From assembly GCA_037200985.1 (NCBI GenBank), contig JBBCGJ010000001.1:2022756-2086755 (forward strand): 64,000 nucleotides of DNA, given 5' to 3'. Numbering within the stretch: position 1 is the stretch's first letter; the number at the start of each line of letters is the position of its first letter. This document shows, piece after piece, positions 42,430-52,393 of this stretch. Position numbers and translations under genes: made by a program. The notes beneath the pieces are model-generated. The model saw only the letters and a list, made by a program, of their open reading frames with translations, was not told the origin of the DNA and did not search any database. Origin of the DNA: Rhizomicrobium sp. (lineage in GTDB: Bacteria > Pseudomonadota > Alphaproteobacteria > Micropepsales > Micropepsaceae).

Positions 42430-44568
42430 TTAGGCGAGGCCGGTGGAGGTGACGAGGATGTCGATCAGCTTGATGCCGGCGAAGGGCACGACGATGCCGC
42501 CGATGCCGTAGATCAGGAGGTTGCGGCGCAGGAGCGCCGCCGCGCCCACCGCGCGATAGGCGACGCCGCGCAGGGCGAGCGGGATCAGCGCGATGATGAT
42601 CAGCGCGTTGAAGATGATCGCCGAGAGGATGGCGCTTTGCGGCGAATGCAGGCCCATGATGTTGAGCGCCTGGAGCTGCGGATAGAAGGCGACGAACATC
42701 GCCGGGATGATGGCGAAATATTTCGCCACGTCGTTGGCGATGGAAAAGGTCGTCAGCGCGCCGCGGGTGATCAGGAGCTGCTTGCCGATCTCCACGATCT
42801 CGATGAGCTTGGTCGGATCGCTGTCGAGGTCGACCATGTTGCCGGCCTCGCGCGCCGCCATGGTGCCGGTGTTCATCGCCGCACCGACATCGGCCTGGGC
42901 CAGCGCCGGCGCGTCATTGGTGCCGTCGCCGCACATCGCGACCAGCTTGCCCTGGGCCTGCTCGTCGCGGATGAGCTTGAGCTTGGTCTCCGGCGTCGCC
43001 TGGGCCATGAAATCGTCGACGCCCGACTCCGCCGCGATGGCGGCGGCGGTCAGGGGATTGTCGCCGGTGATCATCACCGTGCGGATGCCCATCTTGCGCA
43101 GCGCGGCGAAGCGCTCGCGGATGCCGCCTTTCACGATGTCCTTGAGGTGGATGACGCCGAGCAGCCGGCCGTCCCTGGCGACCGCCAAGGGCGTGCCGCC
43201 GGACTTGGCGATGCCTTCGGCGATGGTCATGAGCTGCTGCGCGGTCTCGGGGCCGATGGCCTGGAGCGCCGCGGCGGCGGCGCGCTCGGAGCCGGCGCCG
43301 GCCGGGATGCCCTTCCGGGCGCGGACATAATCGAGCACCGCGTCGACCGCGCCCTTGCGGATGGAGGAGCCTTCGACGTCGATGCCGCTGATGCGGGTCT
43401 GGGCGGTGAAGGGGATGAAGTGGGCGGCGAGGCCCGACATCTCGCGGCCGCGGATGCCGTATTTCTCCTTCGCCAGCACGACGATGGAGCGGCCCTCGGG
43501 CGTTTCATCCGACAGCGACGACAGCTGCGCCGCGTCGGCGAGGTCGCGCGCGTCGACGCCGGGGATCGGCAGGAACTCCGTCGCCTGGCGGTTGCCGAGC
43601 GTGATCGTGCCGGTCTTGTCGAGCAGCAGCGTGTCGACGTCGCCGGCGGCCTCGACGGCGCGGCCGGACATCGCGAGCACGTTGAAGCGCACGAGGCGGT
43701 CCATGCCGGCGATGCCGATGGCGCTTAGCAGCGCGCCGATGGTGGTGGGGATCAGGGTGACGAACAGCGCGACCAGCACCAGGACCGAGATCGAGCCGCC
43801 GGCATAGGCCGCGAAGCTCGGGATCGAAGCCACGGCGAAGACGAAGATGATCGTCAGGCCCGCGAGCAGGATGTTGAGCGCGATCTCGTTGGGCGTCTTC
43901 TGGCGCTCGGCGCCTTCGACCAGGGCGATCATGCGGTCGAGAAAGGTGTGGCCCTGGGCGGCGGTGATCCTGACCTTGATCCAGTCGGAGATGACCTGGG
44001 TGCCGCCGGTGACGGCCGAGCGGTCGCCGCCGCTCTCGCGGATGACGGGCGCGGATTCGCCGGTGATGGCGGCCTCGTTGACGGAGGCCACGCCCTCGAC
44101 GACATCGCCGTCGCTGGGGATCAGGTCGCCGGCTTCCACCAGGACGATATCGCCCGGCTTGAGCTGGGTCGCGGGGACCATGCTCCACTTGGCGGAATCC
44201 CGGGCGAGGAGCTTGGCGGCGGCGTCCGTCTTGGTCTGGCGCAGCGCGGCGGCCTGGGCCTTGCCGCGGCCCTCGGCGACCGCCTCGGCGAAGTTTGCGA
44301 AGACGACGGTGAACCAGAGCCACAGATTGATCTGCAGCGCGAAGCCCAGATGCGGCGCGCCGATCGCGAGGTCGCGTATGAACAGGACGGTGGTCAGCGT
44401 GGCGACGATCTCGACCACGAACATGACGGGGTTCTTCGCCATGTGGCGCGGGTCGAGCTTCCGGAAGGAGGCCCAGATCGCCGGGATCACAATCTTCGGA
44501 TCGGCGATGGTGGCGGCGGGCATGCGCCGGTTCAGCTTCTCGGTCGGCCTGTCGGATGTCATGCTCAT
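42430..44568 (-). CDS. kdpB: Potassium-transporting ATPase subunit B
   Basis: A 712-residue P-type ATPase subunit that powers high-affinity K+ uptake. It has the TGES actuator motif ([10 protein letters not shown] near residue 167), the phosphorylation site [10 protein letters not shown] near residue 317, [14 protein letters not shown] and the hinge [18 protein letters not shown] near 530-550, and membrane helices at both ends. Length is slightly above the 680-690 usual because of a longer N-terminus. It is located between kdpA and kdpC with gaps of 12 and 10 nt. Confidence 0.98.
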   Translation of the reverse strand: MSMTSDRPTEKLNRRMPAATIADPKIVIPAIWASFRKLDPRHMAKNPVMFVVEIVATLTTVLFIRDLAIGAPHLGFALQINLWLWFTVVFANFAEAVAEGRGKAQAAALRQTKTDAAAKLLARDSAKWSMVPATQLKPGDIVLVEAGDLIPSDGDVVEGVASVNEAAITGESAPVIRESGGDRSAVTGGTQVISDWIKVRITAAQGHTFLDRMIALVEGAERQKTPNEIALNILLAGLTIIFVFAVASIPSFAAYAGGSISVLVLVALFVTLIPTTIGALLSAIGIAGMDRLVRFNVLAMSGRAVEAAGDVDTLLLDKTGTITLGNRQATEFLPIPGVDARDLADAAQLSSLSDETPEGRSIVVLAKEKYGIRGREMSGLAAHFIPFTAQTRISGIDVEGSSIRKGAVDAVLDYVRARKGIPAGAGSERAAAAALQAIGPETAQQLMTIAEGIAKSGGTPLAVARDGRLLGVIHLKDIVKGGIRERFAALRKMGIRTVMITGDNPLTAAAIAAESGVDDFMAQATPETKLKLIRDEQAQGKLVAMCGDGTNDAPALAQADVGAAMNTGTMAAREAGNMVDLDSDPTKLIEIVEIGKQLLITRGALTTFSIANDVAKYFAIIPAMFVAFYPQLQALNIMGLHSPQSAILSAIIFNALIIIALIPLALRGVAYRAVGAAALLRRNLLIYGIGGIVVPFAGIKLIDILVTSTGLA

Positions 44569-44580
44569 GTGCGGTGGTCC

Positions 44581-46308
44581 TCAGTACGTATTGCCGGCGA
44601 GCATCGCGAAATGCTCGACAATCGGCCCCAGCGCGACGGCCGGGAAATAGATGAGGCCGCCGACGATCAGGATCACGCCGATCAAAAGGCCGACGAACAG
44701 GCCCTGGTCGGTCGGGAAGGTGCCGGCCGAGGGCGGCACGATCTTCTTGGCGGCGAGCGAGCCGGCGACGGCGAGCATCGGCACGATCATCAGGAAGCGG
44801 CCGATGAACATCGCGAGGCCCAGCGTCGTGTTGTAGAACAGCGTGTTGGCGGTGAGGCCGGCGAAGGCGCTGCCGTTGTTGCCGGTGGCGGAGGTGAAGG
44901 CATAGAGGATCTCGCTGAAGCCGTGCGGGCCGGCATTGAGCGGTCCGGCGAGGCCCACCGGCAGGACGGCGGCCAGCGCGGTGAAGCCCAGGATCGACAT
45001 CGGCAGGACGAGGATGGCGAGCATCGCCATTTTCACGTCCTTGGATTCGATCTTCTTGCCGAGATATTCCGGCGTGCGCCCGACCATCAGCCCGGCGATG
45101 AACACCGCGAGCACGGCGAAGAGCAGCATGCCGTAGAGGCCCGAGCCGACGCCGCCGAAGATGATCTCGCCCAGCATGATGTTGAACATCGGCACCAGGC
45201 CGCCGAGCGGCAACAGGCTGTCATGCATGGTGTTGACCGCGCCGCAGGACGCGTCCGTCGTGACCGTGACGAAGAGCGCGGAATTGGCGATGCCGAAGCG
45301 GACGTCCTTGCCTTCCATATTGCCGCCGGCCTGCAGCGCGCTCGGTGCCTGGTCGACATGGAGCGCGGCGAAGGCGGGATTGCCCGGCGCCTCGGCGGCA
45401 TAGACGATGGCGACGCCGGCAAGGAACAGGATGCCCATGACGGCGAAGATCGCCCAGCCCTGGCGCTCAGCTCCGACCATGCGGCCGAACAGGTTGGTGA
45501 GCGCCGCGCCGAGCGAGAAGATCAGCACGAGCTGGACGAGATTGGTGATCGCGTTCGGGTTCTCGAACGGATGCGCCGAGTTCGTGTTGAAGAAGCCGCC
45601 GCCATTCGTGCCGAGCATCTTGATGACTTCCTGCGAAGCCACCGGGCCTTGGGCGATGGTCTGCGCGGCGCCTTCCAGCGTGTGCGCGGCCGTGTAGGGC
45701 AGCAGATTCTGCGGCATGCCCTGCCAGACGAAGAACAGGCCGACGACGATGGAGATCGGCAGCAGGATGTAGAGCGTGCAGCGGGTCATATCGACCCAGA
45801 AATTGCCCACGCCTTGGGCCGAGCGGCGGGCGAAGCCGCGCACCAGGGCGACGGCGAGCGCGATGCCCGTGGCAGCCGAGACGAAGTTGTGGACGGTGAG
45901 ACCCGCCATCTCGACGAGATAGCTCATCGTCGTTTCGGGGACGTAGGACTGCCAGTTGGTGTTGGTGACGAAACTGACGGACGTATTGAAGGCCAGATGC
46001 TCGCCCACCGCCGGAAGGTGCTGCGGATTGAACGGCAGTACGGCCTGGAGGCGCTGGAGCGCGTAGAGCACGACGAAGCCCGCCATGCTGAAGGCCAGCA
46101 TGGCGATGGCGTAGACGGTCCAGTGCTGGTCTTCCTTCTCGTCGACGCCGGAGATCGCGTAGAAGACGCGCTCGATCGGGCGGAAGAGGACGGAGAGGAA
46201 CGTCCGCTCGCCGTTGAACACGCGCGTGATGTAGCCGCCGAACGGGCGGGTGATCGCGATGACGATCGCGCAATAGAGGGCGATCTGGATCCAGCCGTTG
46301 ACAGTCAT
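44581..46308 (-). CDS. kdpA: Potassium-transporting ATPase subunit A
   Basis: A 575-residue, about ten-helix membrane protein of the SKT channel-like superfamily that forms the K+ selectivity path. Four filter-like regions are visible, including [41 protein letters not shown] and [15 protein letters not shown]. Its length matches the family. It starts 10 nt after kdpF. Confidence 0.98.
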   Translation of the reverse strand: MTVNGWIQIALYCAIVIAITRPFGGYITRVFNGERTFLSVLFRPIERVFYAISGVDEKEDQHWTVYAIAMLAFSMAGFVVLYALQRLQAVLPFNPQHLPAVGEHLAFNTSVSFVTNTNWQSYVPETTMSYLVEMAGLTVHNFVSAATGIALAVALVRGFARRSAQGVGNFWVDMTRCTLYILLPISIVVGLFFVWQGMPQNLLPYTAAHTLEGAAQTIAQGPVASQEVIKMLGTNGGGFFNTNSAHPFENPNAITNLVQLVLIFSLGAALTNLFGRMVGAERQGWAIFAVMGILFLAGVAIVYAAEAPGNPAFAALHVDQAPSALQAGGNMEGKDVRFGIANSALFVTVTTDASCGAVNTMHDSLLPLGGLVPMFNIMLGEIIFGGVGSGLYGMLLFAVLAVFIAGLMVGRTPEYLGKKIESKDVKMAMLAILVLPMSILGFTALAAVLPVGLAGPLNAGPHGFSEILYAFTSATGNNGSAFAGLTANTLFYNTTLGLAMFIGRFLMIVPMLAVAGSLAAKKIVPPSAGTFPTDQGLFVGLLIGVILIVGGLIYFPAVALGPIVEHFAMLAGNTY

Positions 46309-46318
46309 GGGACGTTCC

Positions 46319-46408
46319 TCAGAACCGCTCGGGGCGGATCAGCGCGTAGACGAGATAGACGAGAATGCCGAGCGTGACGGCCGCTCCGAGCCAGTAGTCG
46401 AGCATCAT
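46319..46408 (-). CDS. kdpF: Potassium-transporting ATPase subunit F
   Basis: A 29-residue single-helix membrane peptide, [20 protein letters not shown] and then YALIRPERF. The C-terminal L-x-x-PE-x-F is the KdpF signature. Two ATGs lie in tandem (46408 and 46405), with GAGGTG upstream. It stabilises the KdpABC complex in the membrane. It is easily missed because of its size. Confidence 0.93.
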   Translation of the reverse strand: MMLDYWLGAAVTLGILVYLVYALIRPERF

Positions 46409-46417
46409 GGGATCACC

Positions 46418-46501
46418 TCACAAGCGGTCGCAGGCGCGCACGTACAGCATCGCGCCGCCCAGGAAGGCGAGCCCGATGACGATGAAAAGGATATCGAGCA
46501 T
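46418..46501 (-). CDS. 27-aa single-helix membrane peptide preceding kdpF
   Basis: A 27-residue frame MLDILFIVIGLAFLGGAMLY followed by VRACDRL. It has an ATG, an AGAGG ribosome site (GAAGAGGCTCCC) and a stop 9 nt before the kdpF start. One hydrophobic helix is followed by a positively charged, Cys-containing tail. Similar tiny frames ending in CDRL/CERL precede kdpF in other proteobacteria as far as I recall, so it is probably a real gene of the kdp operon. Its role is unknown; a second small subunit or a leader function is possible. Confidence 0.65.
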   Translation of the reverse strand: MLDILFIVIGLAFLGGAMLYVRACDRL

Positions 46502-46767
46502 GGGAGCCTCTTCAGTTCTGGAAGACGGGCTGAGAACGAGGCGCGGCTGTCAGTCCCCACCGACGAGCGAACCGAGCTTCTGGTATCTGCTTGGGTCTTG
46601 TCATGATCTCAATCTATGCCGCGCTTGCGAGCGTCTAAGTAGGCTCGGCGAAATAAAGGTTCGAGAGTGAAGTTCCGGCGCCGATATAAGAATTCCATAA
46701 GTGTCGGCCGGTCCGGCGCGGCGATATTGGAGAAAGCCGCTTTGCTTCGTCGTTTATCGGACGACGA

Positions 46768-47007
46768 TCAAAACGCCGGACCGGGAACGAGCCAGATCAC
46801 CGCCCCGACGAGGAGGGCGGCGGCCGCCAGCACGGCAAACGCCTCGAACAGCACGCGGCCGGGCGAATTGGCGGGATCGGCGACGATCGGCGCGTCCGAC
46901 GGATGGACGTCGAGCCAGAACTGGCCGATATCGTCGCCGCGCAGGACGGGACGCGGCCGCGGCTTGCGCGGAACCGCAACGTCATGGAAGCCGAGAACGC
47001 CGGACAT
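46768..47007 (-). CDS. Small membrane protein, hypothetical
   Basis: A 79-residue protein that I do not recognise. It has a soluble N-terminal half (PRKPRPRPVLRGDDIGQFWL, proline/arginine-rich) and one C-terminal transmembrane helix (about 51-73), so it is probably a tail-anchored inner-membrane protein. The ribosome site before the ATG at 47007 is weak, and a longer N-terminus is possible. It lies between the kdp promoter region and hemE. The 266 bases from 46502 to 46767 in front of the kdp genes hold no gene and should contain the KdpE-controlled promoter, which I could not pinpoint. Confidence 0.5.
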   Translation of the reverse strand: MSGVLGFHDVAVPRKPRPRPVLRGDDIGQFWLDVHPSDAPIVADPANSPGRVLFEAFAVLAAAALLVGAVIWLVPGPAF

Positions 47008-47206
47008 GATGAGCACTCGCCGATCGAGGCGCAGGCCGCGACATCGCGGGAAGCGTGTGCGGCAGAGATAGGAAATCCGGCCGTTAAAAATCCATGCGGA
47101 AAGACCGGTGCCGCGATAAGGAAACGTCGCGGCGAGTACGCCCATGCGGCTCTTGTCACGCCCGTGCCTTTTCGGGACCTCTTGCCAAGAGCCGGGCCGG
47201 GCGTTC

Positions 47207-48265
47207 ATGTCTCTCCGCGATCTATCGTCCAGGCAGACATCCTTGAAACCGCTTCTCCAAGTCCTCGCCGGCAGGCCCACGCCAAGGCCGCCCATCTGGC
47301 TGATGCGGCAGGCCGGGCGCTATCTGCCCGAATATCGCGCGCTGCGCGCCAACGCGAAGAACTTCATCGAATTCTGCCTGAACCCGGAACTCGCGGTCGA
47401 AGTGACGCTGCAGCCGGTGCGCCGCTTCGGCATGGATGCGGCCATCCTGTTCGCCGACATCCTGCTGGTGCCGCACGCGCTCGGCCAGACGGTCGGCTTT
47501 TTCGAGGGCGAAGGACCGCGGCTGGAGCCGATCCGCGATGCGGCGGGGCTGGCGCAGCTCTCGGATGCCCGGATCGCCGAGACGCTGGCGCCGGTGATGA
47601 CGACGATCCGGAGCGTGCGCGCCGCCCTGCCCGCCGACGTGGCGCTGATCGGCTTCGCCGGCGCGCCCTGGACGGTCGCGACCTACATGATCGAGGGCCG
47701 CGGCAAGACGGATTACGAGAATTGCCGCCGCATGATGTGGAGCGAGCCGAAGCTGTTCGCGGCGCTGCTCGACAGGCTGGTGGATGCCACCGCGTCCTAC
47801 CTGATCGCCCAGGCCGATGCCGGCGCCGAGGCGCTCAAGCTGTTCGACAGCTGGGCCGGTGCCGTGCCGGCGCCCTTGTTCGACATGGCGGTCATCGCGC
47901 CGACCGCGCGCATCGTGAAAGCCGTCAAGGCGCGGCATCCGAACGTCCCGATCATCGGCCTGCCCCGCGGCGCCGGATCGCATGTCGCGCGCTATGCGGC
48001 GCAGACCGGCGTCGACGCCGTGGGGATCGATCACATGACCGATATCGCGGCGGCGGCCGCGACGTTGCCGGCTCGCGTCGCCTCACAGGGCAATCTCGAT
48101 CCCATGCTGCTCATGGTCGGCGGCGAGCCGATGGAGATCGAGGCGCGCCGCATCGTGGGCGCGATGGCCGGCCGGCCGCACATCTTCAACCTCGGCCATG
48201 GCGTCTTGCAGCACACGCCGCCGGAGCATGTGGCGCGCCTCGTGGATATCGTCAAAGGCGGCTAG
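47207..48265 (+). CDS. hemE: Uroporphyrinogen decarboxylase
   Basis: A 352-residue cytoplasmic enzyme that removes four acetate carboxyls from uroporphyrinogen III to give coproporphyrinogen III in heme synthesis. The N-terminal signature PIWLMRQAGRYLPEYRALR (with the essential Arg residues), FADILLVPHALG (the catalytic Asp), GFAGAPWTVATYMIEG and the late HIFNLGHGV block are all present. The ATG at 47207 gives a short leader before KPLLQVLAG; longer frames upstream are not typical. Its stop shares the CTAG at 48262-48265 with the convergent DUF2189 gene. Confidence 0.97.
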   Translation: MSLRDLSSRQTSLKPLLQVLAGRPTPRPPIWLMRQAGRYLPEYRALRANAKNFIEFCLNPELAVEVTLQPVRRFGMDAAILFADILLVPHALGQTVGFFEGEGPRLEPIRDAAGLAQLSDARIAETLAPVMTTIRSVRAALPADVALIGFAGAPWTVATYMIEGRGKTDYENCRRMMWSEPKLFAALLDRLVDATASYLIAQADAGAEALKLFDSWAGAVPAPLFDMAVIAPTARIVKAVKARHPNVPIIGLPRGAGSHVARYAAQTGVDAVGIDHMTDIAAAAATLPARVASQGNLDPMLLMVGGEPMEIEARRIVGAMAGRPHIFNLGHGVLQHTPPEHVARLVDIVKGG

Positions 48266-49176
48266 TGGACGTCGTCGGGCGGATAGTGCCGCAAGGCGAT
48301 CCGTGCCTCGCCGTCGCGCGGCACGAGCTTGCGATAGAGGTGCCAGGTGGCGTGGCCGAGCACCGGGATCGCCACGATCAGCCCGACGAACAGCGGCAGC
48401 GAACCGAGCACCAATCCGGCGGTCACAATAAGCCCCCAGGCCGCGATCGGCACCGGATTGGCGAGCACGGCGCGGACCGAGGTGCGGATCGCCGCGTCGA
48501 ACCCGACATCGCGGTCGAGCAGGAGCGGAAACGACACCAGGCTGATCGCCATCGCGAAGAGCGCGAAGAGGAAGCCGATGCCGAAGCCGAGGATGATCAT
48601 GTCGCGGCCGGCCGGCGTGTGGAAGATGTCGTGCTCGAACTGCGCCAGCGAGACGATGGGCGCCGGCCCGAACGTCGCTTCGTAGATCTGCCAGGCGACC
48701 GTCAGCCACAGAAGGAAGGTCACGATCAGGATCGCGCCCAGCAGGGCGATGCCGCCGATGGCCGGCGCCTTGAACACGTCGAAGGCGTTGGTCCAGCGCG
48801 CCTCATGGCCCAGCTCGCGCAGCCGGCTCATCTCGTAGAGGCCGATGGCGGCGAGCGGTCCGACGATGGCGAAGCCCGAGGCCAGCGGGAACAGCAGCGG
48901 GACCAGGTTCATGTTGAAGGCGACGCGCGCCAGCACGAGCCCGACCGCGGCATAGACGATGCCGACGAAGAGGACGTCGCTGCGATAGGCCTGGAAATCG
49001 GCAAAGCCCTTGGCGAGCGCCTCGCGCAGATCGGCGAGGCCGATCTTGCGCACGACGGGGACCGGCGAATGGACGGTGTCCTGCAGGTGCTGGAACGAGT
49101 GACCGGCGGAGCGCAGTGCATGCGCCGCCTCGACGAACTGCGCGCCGGTCCATTCGATGGGGTTCTTGATGGTCAT
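48262..49176 (-). CDS. DUF2189 family integral membrane protein
   Basis: A 304-residue membrane protein with about six helices: clusters near residues 70-115 (VLFVGIVYAAVGLVLARV, LLFPLASGFAIVGPLAAIGL), 140-165 and 200-275. The DUF2189 family is common in Alphaproteobacteria and sometimes annotated as a cytochrome c oxidase-related or general membrane protein; its function is not established. The ATG at 49176 starts MTIKNPIEWTG. It is convergent with hemE, with both stops in one CTAG. Confidence 0.85.
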   Translation of the reverse strand: MTIKNPIEWTGAQFVEAAHALRSAGHSFQHLQDTVHSPVPVVRKIGLADLREALAKGFADFQAYRSDVLFVGIVYAAVGLVLARVAFNMNLVPLLFPLASGFAIVGPLAAIGLYEMSRLRELGHEARWTNAFDVFKAPAIGGIALLGAILIVTFLLWLTVAWQIYEATFGPAPIVSLAQFEHDIFHTPAGRDMIILGFGIGFLFALFAMAISLVSFPLLLDRDVGFDAAIRTSVRAVLANPVPIAAWGLIVTAGLVLGSLPLFVGLIVAIPVLGHATWHLYRKLVPRDGEARIALRHYPPDDVH

Positions 49177-49319
49177 GGCTGTCCTCCCGAACGTTTGTCG
49201 TTCGAGGGCTCGGAGCAGCGCGTGGCCAGGCGGCCGACCCATGCCGTCGGTCACGGGCGGTCCCGCAACCTTCGATGGGGGACTATACGCCGGTTCGCGG
49301 CGGAACCCTACTCGGATAA

Positions 49320-49479
49320 CCTCTCCCGCTCGCGGGAGAGGTCGAAATTCGCGTCAGCGAATTTCGGGTGAGGGCCCCGCGCCAAGCTTCGCCCCCTCAC
49401 CAGCGAAAACTAAGCATTTAGCTCCGCAAGAGCTCCGCTAAGTGCAAGTTTTCGCGTCCTCTCCCGTAAACGGGAGAGG
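49320..49479. repeat. Composite intergenic repeat of nested palindromes
   Basis: Four inverted repeats follow one another: CCTCTCCCG...CGGGAGAGG (49320-49341), CGAAATTCGC-GTCA-GCGAATTTCG (49343-49366), GCGAAAACT...AGTTTTCGC (49403-49411 with 49447-49455), and CCTCTCCCG-TAAA-CGGGAGAGG (49458-49479). The first and last are copies of the same hairpin. This fills most of the 306-base gap before the P450 gene end and could terminate transcription of both flanking genes. It resembles dispersed mosaic repeats of alphaproteobacterial genomes. Confidence 0.8.
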
Positions 49480-49482
49480 AAT

Positions 49483-50751
49483 TTAGAGCCGCTTGGGGAT
49501 CACCACGTCCAGGCGCTCATAGCCCTTCACGAAGGTCGAGTAGACGCGCTGGGGCTCGCCGACCTGCTCGATCACCGGGAAGCGCTTGAAAATCTCCTCC
49601 CAGATGATCTGGAGCTGGAGCTCCGCCAGCCGGTTGCCGACGCAGCGGTGGATGCCGAAGCCGAAGGAGATATGCCGGCGCGGATTCTCGCGGTCGACGA
49701 TGTAGTCGTTGGGCCGTTCGATCACGGTCTCGTCGCGGTTGCCCGAGACGTACCACATAACGACCTTGTCGCCCTTCCTGATCGTCTTGCCCTGGAATTC
49801 GATGTCCTCGGTCGCCGTGCGGCGCATATGGGCGAGCGGGGTCTGCCAGCGGATGGTCTCCGACACCATCGAGGCGATGAGATCGGGATTCTCGCGCAGC
49901 TTCTTGTACTGGTCCGGGTTCTGGTTCAGCGCCAGCACGCTGCCGGTGATCGTGTTGCGCGTCGTGTCGTTGCCGCCGACGGTGAGCAGCACGACATTGC
50001 CGAAATATTCGCGCGGCTCCATGTTCCGCGTCGCCGGATTGTGCGCCAGCATCGAGATCAGGTCGCCCTTGACCTCGGTCGCGTTGACACGCTCGTTCCA
50101 CAGCCCGGTGAAATAGGCGTGATACTCGTGCAGCACCGCCATCTTCTGTTCGAGCGTGTCGATGAGGCCATGGCCCGGCACGGCCGTCACCACGTCGGAC
50201 CAATAGGTCAGCTTGCGCCGCTCCTCGAACGGGAAATCGAACAGGGTGGCGAGCGTCATCGTCGTCAGCTCGATCGAGACCTTGTCGACCCAGTCGAAGG
50301 TCTCGCCGATGGGCAGCGAATCGAGAATCTTGCCGGCGCGCTCGCGGATGATCGGGCCCAGATATTGCAGGTTCGCCGGCGACACCACGGGCGTCACCAC
50401 CTTGCGCTGGATGTCGTGGCGCGGCGGGTCCATCGCGATGAACATCGGCAGCGGCTCCTGGTTCGCGGCCCCGCCGCCGATGGTGATGCCGCCGAGCGAG
50501 AAGTCGGAGGAGAACACCTGGTGGTTCGTGTCCACCGCCATGATGTCGTTGTATTTGGTGATCGACCAGTACGGCCCGAACTCGCTGTCGGCGCAGTAAT
50601 GCACCGGATCCTCGCGGCGCAGGCGCTCGAAATAGGGCCACATCGTATCGGTCTGGAACAGGATGCCCTGCGCGACATTGATCTTGTCGAGCGGCAGCGC
50701 ATAGGCGGCGTCGCGGGCGTCTTTCTCGAGCGCTTTGACGGCGATGTTCAT
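49483..50751 (-). CDS. Cytochrome P450, CYP153-like alkane/fatty-acid terminal hydroxylase
   Basis: A 422-residue soluble bacterial P450. The heme-ligand motif is FGFGIHRCVGNRLAE (Cys370), the I-helix motif VGGNDTTRNTITG carries the acid-alcohol pair, and the K-helix ExxR reads ETIRWQTPLAHMRRTA. The combination QTPLAHMRRTA, MWYVSGNRDE and GNDTTRN is typical of CYP153, which inserts oxygen at the terminal carbon of medium-chain alkanes, alcohols or fatty acids. A ferredoxin gene precedes it by 12 nt, but no ferredoxin reductase is adjacent. The di-iron protein and TetR genes follow the same strand upstream. Confidence 0.92.
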   Translation of the reverse strand: MNIAVKALEKDARDAAYALPLDKINVAQGILFQTDTMWPYFERLRREDPVHYCADSEFGPYWSITKYNDIMAVDTNHQVFSSDFSLGGITIGGGAANQEPLPMFIAMDPPRHDIQRKVVTPVVSPANLQYLGPIIRERAGKILDSLPIGETFDWVDKVSIELTTMTLATLFDFPFEERRKLTYWSDVVTAVPGHGLIDTLEQKMAVLHEYHAYFTGLWNERVNATEVKGDLISMLAHNPATRNMEPREYFGNVVLLTVGGNDTTRNTITGSVLALNQNPDQYKKLRENPDLIASMVSETIRWQTPLAHMRRTATEDIEFQGKTIRKGDKVVMWYVSGNRDETVIERPNDYIVDRENPRRHISFGFGIHRCVGNRLAELQLQIIWEEIFKRFPVIEQVGEPQRVYSTFVKGYERLDVVIPKRL

Positions 50752-50763
50752 GGCTTGACCTCG

Positions 50764-51084
50764 CTAGTGCTGGCTGTGGGGCATGCGGACGATGAGGCCG
50801 TCCAGTTCCTTGGTGACCTTGATCTGGCAGGAGAGCCGGCTGTTGGGCTGAATCTCCGGCGCGAAATCGAGCATGGTCTCTTCCATGTCGGTCTTGGGCG
50901 GGATCTTCGCCGCGAACGCGGCGTCGACGAAGACGTGGCAGGTGGCGCAGGCGCAGGCGCCGCCGCAATCGGCATCGATGCCGGGGATGAGGTTCTTCAC
51001 CGCGCCTTCCATGACGCTGTAGCCCTCGGGAACCTCGACCTCGTGTTCCTTGCCGTTGTGCTCGATATATTTGATCTTGGGCAT
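50764..51084 (-). CDS. [2Fe-2S] ferredoxin, P450 partner
   Basis: A 106-residue ferredoxin of the adrenodoxin/putidaredoxin class. Ligands are C-x5-C-x2-C (CGGACACATC near residue 40) and a fourth Cys in RLSCQIKV near residue 86. It sits directly upstream of the CYP153 gene in the same operon, so it most likely delivers electrons to it. It is a paralogue of the ferredoxin at 5.3 kb. Confidence 0.95.
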   Translation of the reverse strand: MPKIKYIEHNGKEHEVEVPEGYSVMEGAVKNLIPGIDADCGGACACATCHVFVDAAFAAKIPPKTDMEETMLDFAPEIQPNSRLSCQIKVTKELDGLIVRMPHSQH

Positions 51085-51134
51085 GTAATCCGTCTTGTTC
51101 CCGTAAACGCGTTTGCACGCTGTCGCTACAAACC

Positions 51135-51230
51135 CTTCGAGGCTCGCCTTCGGCTCGCACCTCAGGGTGACGCTACTGCAAAACCGTCACCCTGAGGTGC
51201 TCCGCGCGTCTTCCGCGCGGAGCCTCGAAG
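51135..51230. repeat. Nested palindromic repeat
   Basis: The outer arms CTTCGAGGCT/AGCCTCGAAG (51135-51144, 51221-51230) enclose a perfect 15-bp inverted repeat CACCTCAGGGTGACG (51158-51172 with 51185-51199) and a third hairpin CTCCGCGCG...CGCGCGGAG (51200-51222). It lies between the di-iron protein gene and the ferredoxin gene and may attenuate or end transcription there. Sequences of this type are dispersed in many alphaproteobacterial genomes. Confidence 0.85.
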
Positions 51231-51240
51231 TGTGCTTGCA

Positions 51241-52371
51241 CTATTCCGCGGCGATCCGGATCGCGGCGGCGTTGCTGCGGTCCTTGAAGTTGATCTCCTG
51301 GAGATACCGGATGCCCTCCTCGGCGATGTCGTCGCCGACCATGCGGTCGCCCTCGCTCTTCAGCTCGTCCATGTCGACATACATCCCGTAGAACGCCTTG
51401 GTGCGGTCGGTGATCAGGCCCGCCTTGAGCAGCGTCTTGATCAGCACACGGAAGATGTTGGTGGATTCCTTCAGGCGCTCGCGCTGGCGGCCGTTCGAGC
51501 GCAGCTCGATCAGGCCGGCGATCACCTTCTCGGGGTCGAGGCCGAAATCCTGGTACATCTGCGCCTGCTGCTGGGGCGAGCCCATGTTCATGATCAGCGA
51601 CTGGAAGCAGTGCGCCGCCCAATCCTCCACGACCTCGCGCTCGGTCTGGGACATGCGCGGGATGGTGCGGTCGGCCCAGATCTTCCCGAATTTGTGGTGG
51701 AACGCCTCGTCGGTCATCACGAGCTGGAACAGCTTCCGCGCAAGCGGGTCCTGGTTGTATTTGTAGCCGGTGGCGAAGGCGCCCATGGCGAGGCCCTCGA
51801 CCAGCATCTGCATGCCGATGATCTTCTTGTAGACCTCGGGCGCGGCGATGATGTCGACCAGGAGCGCCTTCAGCACCGTGCCGCAGGGCCGCGGGCGGCC
51901 CCAGCGCGCCTTGACGTATTTCGCGAAGGCGGTGACGTGGCGGGCCTCCTCGCGGGTCTGGTTGGCGGCGTATTCCTGCGCCCCCTGGTCCTTCAGCACA
52001 TGGCAGAGCGAGGCGGAGAGATTCAGCGCCCCCTGCTCGCCGTGCAGGATGGAGGAGAAGCCCCAGAGCTGCATCTCGTTGGCGAATTTGATCTTCTGGC
52101 CGGTCTTCTCCAGGTGCTCGCGGACATAGGGAATCTGGAGCTGGAAGACCTGGTCGTCCGGCATCATCTGCACGTTCTCGATGTCGAAGGGTTCGTCGAA
52201 ATCGATGTATTTCTTGTCCAGCGGATCCCAGAAATGGTCGTGGGTCGCGCTGATGATCTTGTCGAAGGCGGTCGAGCGGTTCTCGTAGCGGTCGAGCTCG
52301 ATCATCGATTCGAAATCGTCCGGCGCCACCGCTTCGTAGATGATGTCCTTGGTGATGTTCCCGTCGGCCAT
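51241..52371 (-). CDS. Ferritin-like di-iron carboxylate protein
   Basis: A 376-residue, mostly helical protein. Residues Glu112, Glu142 and His145 (EEARH), Glu192, Glu222 and His225 (DEAFHH) reproduce the E...E-x2-H...E...E-x2-H di-iron site of the ferritin-like/R2 superfamily. The protein is longer than ferritin and resembles the oxygenase/desaturase-like group rather than storage proteins. No radical Tyr can be assigned. It is encoded with CYP153 and its ferredoxin and under a TetR gene, which suggests an oxygenation step on the same hydrophobic substrate or its product. Its reaction is unknown. Confidence 0.8.
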   Translation of the reverse strand: MADGNITKDIIYEAVAPDDFESMIELDRYENRSTAFDKIISATHDHFWDPLDKKYIDFDEPFDIENVQMMPDDQVFQLQIPYVREHLEKTGQKIKFANEMQLWGFSSILHGEQGALNLSASLCHVLKDQGAQEYAANQTREEARHVTAFAKYVKARWGRPRPCGTVLKALLVDIIAAPEVYKKIIGMQMLVEGLAMGAFATGYKYNQDPLARKLFQLVMTDEAFHHKFGKIWADRTIPRMSQTEREVVEDWAAHCFQSLIMNMGSPQQQAQMYQDFGLDPEKVIAGLIELRSNGRQRERLKESTNIFRVLIKTLLKAGLITDRTKAFYGMYVDMDELKSEGDRMVGDDIAEEGIRYLQEINFKDRSNAAAIRIAAE

Positions 52372-52393
52372 GGTCCTCTCCCGTGTCGTTGCT

